From assembly GCA_002686955.1 (NCBI GenBank), contig NYZA01000268.1, positions 1-8,258 on the forward strand: a DNA stretch of 8,258 nt. Reading direction: 5' to 3'. Source of the DNA: Gemmatimonadota bacterium (GTDB lineage Bacteria > GCA-2686955). The translations under genes and the position numbers were made by a program. Positions 5,970-8,258 of the stretch are shown here, one piece after another. How positions within the stretch are numbered: position 1 is the first letter of the stretch; the number at the start of each line of letters is the position of its first letter. The notes beneath the pieces were generated by a model. The model did no database searches and was not told the origin of the DNA. It saw only the letters and a list, made by a program, of their open reading frames with translations.

Positions 5970-8258
5970 CGGTCTCTTGAAGCGGACCAAGACCGCGTCG
6001 TTGGTCCCGATGACTGAGGGACTATCGATTACGATTTCGCCCCAGTCCAAGTCGAGCTCCTCTCCGGGCGAATCGTTGGGGCAGATCTGAAGGTATCCGT
6101 TCGCCTGCCGCTCGGGCGCCTGCCTCACGGCGGGCGCCGGGAGAGTGGCGCGAAGTGTACCGTCGAGCTCCAGGATCTCGATGTCGGCATACCCATCGAT
6201 GCGATTGGTGTAGAGACGGATCTGAGAACAGGCATTGCTGTCGCCCGTCACGAGCAACACCACCGCGTAGCCCTGAGCATCTCGACCGGTCACCAGATCG
6301 ATCGTCACCAACTGATCGTTCGACTCCTCTACGACGGTGATCGGATCGGAGTGCGGCTTGCCCGATTCGACGTAAGCGATCAGATTGGGCACGGTCGCGA
6401 GAGTGAAGCCACGGCCAATGCAGCGTGAGTTCGGACCGATGCAGTCGGAGTCGTAGAGGGCGAGAGCGATCGGATCGCCGACGAAAGTCTCTCCGTTTTG
6501 GGGATCGATGCGCCGGTAGCCGGTCAGGTAGAGACCGTGATTCCCGCTTGGATCGGCGAGCCACTGGTCGACGATGCCGGTCACGTCGATCCGCAGGAGC
6601 TGGGTATTCATGTCCATGAATGAGCCGCTGCCAGAAGTCCGGAGGACTTCATGGGCGGCGATGGCGTCGCGGAGGAACGTGTAGCTTTCGGGCATGTACC
6701 GTTCGAAGTACTTATCGTCCTCTCCGTCGTATGCGGCTTCGAGACCAGCCTTCACAGATCCCCACTCAATCCCCTCAGTCCACGGAACACCCACGCCCCC
6801 AACCTCATCCGGCACGGGCGACACGATCAGCCGCATCGGCGCGAAGTCCGTGCGATCCGGGTCCTCGTCGTCAGCAGAGACTACGACAACGCCATAGTCG
6901 GGATCGGTAAGGCGCCTCCACGCGGTCTGGCCGACGAGCGTGAGCTGCAGATCGACACGGTGGTACCCGATCCCTTCCAGATCGGAGAGGTCGTCGAAGC
7001 GCAGCAACGTTCTGGTGACCACGGGGCCGTCCGGCCAGGGCATCTCGTAGTTGTTGCCGATACTGAGAAGGGTCTCGTTGTTCGGGAATCCATCCTCGTT
7101 CGACTCGATGAACGTGTCGACCACGTCGTGCTCATCCACCTCGGTCTTGTTGTCGATCACCACCTCCCACACGGCGTCGGGCCCAGGGTGCATCGTCGCA
7201 TAGCCTTTGATGACGAAGTCCCAGCCTTGATTCAGCTCATTGAGCCCGTCGTAGAACTCCTGCGCGCTACGCCTACCCAGGCAGCCACCGTCTGAGTTGT
7301 CGAGCCAGCAGCGCGCGGTTTCGCTCAGCAGATTCCAGATCGGGCAGAAGGTGGTCAGGCCAAGTGGTAGCTCGATCGGTCCCTGTGGGCAGAGAGGTGG
7401 AGGTGTCTGGGGGCAGTCCAGACGGACGGTGTCGTAGTCGTCTTCGTTCGGCAACTCACCGTAAGATCCGGTCGATCGGTAGAGAACCACACCGGTGGCT
7501 CCGGCGGCGATCGACGATGCCACCATCGAATTGACCTGCCCGGGACTCGGTGGAGAGGTATTCACCTTGTTGGGATAGATCTGCACCGCGGGCCACACCG
7601 CGGTCGGCTGCCAGCAGTACTCCGTGCCATTCCAGTCACAACCGTTGACCGGGTGAGGAGCAACGGTGAAGCCGCCGCAGCCACCACCATGGCAGATGTT
7701 GGGATCGAGATCGCAGGCTCGGATCGCGTCGATCGCGATGCGGGTCAGTGTGTTTACGTGCTCCTCGGCGTTAGATCCGCAGTTCTGCAAAGGGAAGTGA
7801 TTCGGCACGATGACGTCGACCGCTCGGGCGATCTTCTTGAAGCGCTCATGAGGCCCGCACTCGTCGTCGGCGATATCGCACTCGATGGTTTCTTCGGTGC
7901 TGCGATCGTCCCACCCCGCCGGCATGCCCGGGCCCGGATCGCCGCTCGTGAAGGCCAGCAGGGGCCGAAATGGCGCGGGCGGGTTGAAGGTCTGTTCCTC
8001 CGCGCGGATCCAGTGTCGAATCTTGTGAAGCTCCATCCAGCCCTGGTCCTCCTCTTCGATGCCACCGAAAACGGTGCAGGTCATCTCGTCGCCCGCGATC
8101 CAGCCGTCGTCGAGGTACGAGAATAGTAGGTCCAGGCTGCCCGGGCCGTCGGCGGCGGCTGCGGCGAGCTCCGGGAGGATCTCGTTCAGCGCGAGGGAGA
8201 AGGCGAGCGGGGCGACGGGATCGCCCTGCTGGCCGCCCGCCTCCGACGAGAGCACCTC
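5967..8258 (-). CDS. Large multidomain protein, 5' end outside window: RT-palm motifs, glycosidase-like barrel, DNRLRE module, duplicated tail
   Basis: The frame is open at the right edge; residue numbers below count from position 8255, a GTG that need not be the start. Residues 1-57 carry reverse-transcriptase motifs (GGQQGDPVAPLAFSLAL, then SYLDDG). Residues about 51-370 resemble the second half of a TIM-barrel glycoside-hydrolase-like protein: GWIAGDE (like the GWYxxDEP strand with an acidic pair), RPLLAFTSG, a strand VDVIVPNHFPL, and WPAVQIYP...SMVASSIAAGATGVVLYRSTG, a strand-helix-strand pattern typical of such barrels. Residues about 373-580 match a DNRLRE module: DTFIESN...NNETLLSIGNNY, TRTLLRFD-DLSDL, VPWTEGIEW, LLRIDVTGIVDQWL...HGLYLTG. 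The last ~180 residues have no family I recognise. There are many Cys in 120-330, consistent with an exported, disulfide-bonded protein, but the signal peptide, if any, lies outside. First gene of a coupled pair with the propeller. The barrel assignment is fold-level only; substrate unknown. Confidence 0.75.
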   Translation of the reverse strand, partial: EVLSSEAGGQQGDPVAPLAFSLALNEILPELAAAAADGPGSLDLLFSYLDDGWIAGDEMTCTVFGGIEEEDQGWMELHKIRHWIRAEEQTFNPPAPFRPLLAFTSGDPGPGMPAGWDDRSTEETIECDIADDECGPHERFKKIARAVDVIVPNHFPLQNCGSNAEEHVNTLTRIAIDAIRACDLDPNICHGGGCGGFTVAPHPVNGCDWNGTEYCWQPTAVWPAVQIYPNKVNTSPPSPGQVNSMVASSIAAGATGVVLYRSTGSYGELPNEDDYDTVRLDCPQTPPPLCPQGPIELPLGLTTFCPIWNLLSETARCWLDNSDGGCLGRRSAQEFYDGLNELNQGWDFVIKGYATMHPGPDAVWEVVIDNKTEVDEHDVVDTFIESNEDGFPNNETLLSIGNNYEMPWPDGPVVTRTLLRFDDLSDLEGIGYHRVDLQLTLVGQTAWRRLTDPDYGVVVVSADDEDPDRTDFAPMRLIVSPVPDEVGGVGVPWTEGIEWGSVKAGLEAAYDGEDDKYFERYMPESYTFLRDAIAAHEVLRTSGSGSFMDMNTQLLRIDVTGIVDQWLADPSGNHGLYLTGYRRIDPQNGETFVGDPIALALYDSDCIGPNSRCIGRGFTLATVPNLIAYVESGKPHSDPITVVEESNDQLVTIDLVTGRDAQGYAVVLLVTGDSNACSQIRLYTNRIDGYADIEILELDGTLRATLPAPAVRQAPERQANGYLQICPNDSPGEELDLDWGEIVIDSPSVIGTNDAVLVRFKRP
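6009..6104 (-). repeat. C-terminal tail segment of the large protein (direct repeat copy 2)
   Basis: Encodes residues ~718-749 of the large protein, from NGYLQICPNDSPGEELDLD to the region of IVIDSPSVIG, followed by the true end TNDAVLVRFKRP. Positions 6016-6104 align with 3848-3936. With that copy it brackets the propeller gene in direct orientation, about 2.17 kb apart. This copy is in frame in an intact gene and so is the functional version. Confidence 0.8.
6516..7139 (-). other. DNRLRE domain within the large minus-strand protein
   Basis: Residues about 373-580. The order of landmarks is that of DNRLRE (CBM96-like) beta-sandwich modules: a 'DTFI' opening with a 'LSIGNNY' strand, 'RTLLRFDDL' with the conserved Arg and Asp, a 'WTEGIEW' turn, and 'IDVTGIVDQWL' near the end. 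Family knowledge: these modules occur in secreted surface proteins and some bind polysaccharide. An insert of about 30 residues (455-485) lengthens the middle. Confidence 0.7.
8085..8258 (-). other. Reverse-transcriptase palm fragment (motif B/domain 4 and YxDD/domain 5) at the right edge
   Basis: The sequence GGQQGDPVAPLAFSLAL (residues 7-23) fits the RT consensus GVxQGDPLxPLLFxLAL at nearly every fixed position. A catalytic-type YLDD (residues 47-50, DNA 8106-8117) follows after 33 residues, a normal spacing for RT palms. What follows lacks the later RT landmarks (GLxLNxxKCE, FLG) and instead looks like the glycosidase-like barrel, so only the middle of the palm can be present in the window. 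The QQGDPL...YLDDG flavour is, as far as I know, that of non-LTR-type elements rather than bacterial group II introns or retrons (QGxxxSP...YADD). Confidence 0.65.

Noticed and set aside
6651-7295. Plus-strand frame of 214 codons opposite the DNRLRE region
   Set aside because: A shadow of the minus-strand gene, whose DNRLRE landmarks are clear in the other frame.
1-8258. CRISPR array, tRNA, rRNA or insertion-sequence ends
   Set aside because: No evenly spaced short repeats, no tRNA T-loop pattern, no transposase motif and no terminal inverted repeats were seen. The only repeat of note is the 89-base tail copy.

Overview
The window reads as DNA from a high-GC bacterium with loose gene packing. 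An FGE-sulfatase-type domain, a PAS hybrid histidine kinase, LVIVD propeller repeats and a DNRLRE surface module occur together in environmental lineages such as Planctomycetes, Myxococcota and related deep phyla. Nothing here fixes the taxon; that remark is inference.

Layout, left to right. (1) Positions 2-205 (+) hold the last ~67 codons of a formylglycine-generating-enzyme-like protein that enters from the left. (2) Positions 206-1015 show no convincing gene. (3) Positions 1016-2713 (+) encode a complete soluble hybrid sensor kinase (PAS - HisKA - HATPase - receiver). (4) Positions 2714-3228 show no convincing gene, only a weak hairpin and a -10-like palindrome. (5) Positions 3229-3656 (+) are a MNT nucleotidyltransferase antitoxin gene overlapping by 4 bases a HEPN (DUF86) toxin gene. 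The toxin is cut short after ~37 recognisable codons, so this is a wrecked MNT/HEPN toxin-antitoxin locus. (6) On the minus strand, reading from the right edge to 3943, lie two genes joined by a TAATG overlap. The upstream one is a >762-residue protein with a TIM-barrel glycosidase-like region, a DNRLRE module and a C-terminal tail. The downstream one is a 674-residue secreted LVIVD beta-propeller protein. The two convergent blocks meet near 3650-3940.

Two structural oddities stand out. At the right edge the large minus-strand frame begins with unmistakable reverse-transcriptase palm motifs (QQGDP, then YLDD about 34 residues later). It passes without a stop into the glycosidase-like region, with a drop in third-position GC close to the join. 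This is either a real fusion, the trace of a retroelement-related insertion, or an assembly chimera. Second, the last ~30 codons of the large gene's tail are repeated (89 bp, 12 mismatches) just beyond the stop codon of the propeller gene, in its reading frame. Ten of the 12 differences change the amino acid, which suggests a decaying remnant of a lost tandem paralogue.

How the genes work together: the minus-strand pair is probably one operon making exported surface proteins. The MNT/HEPN pair was a toxin-antitoxin operon of which only the antitoxin-like half is whole, and that half has an altered active-site motif. The kinase has no adjacent output gene.
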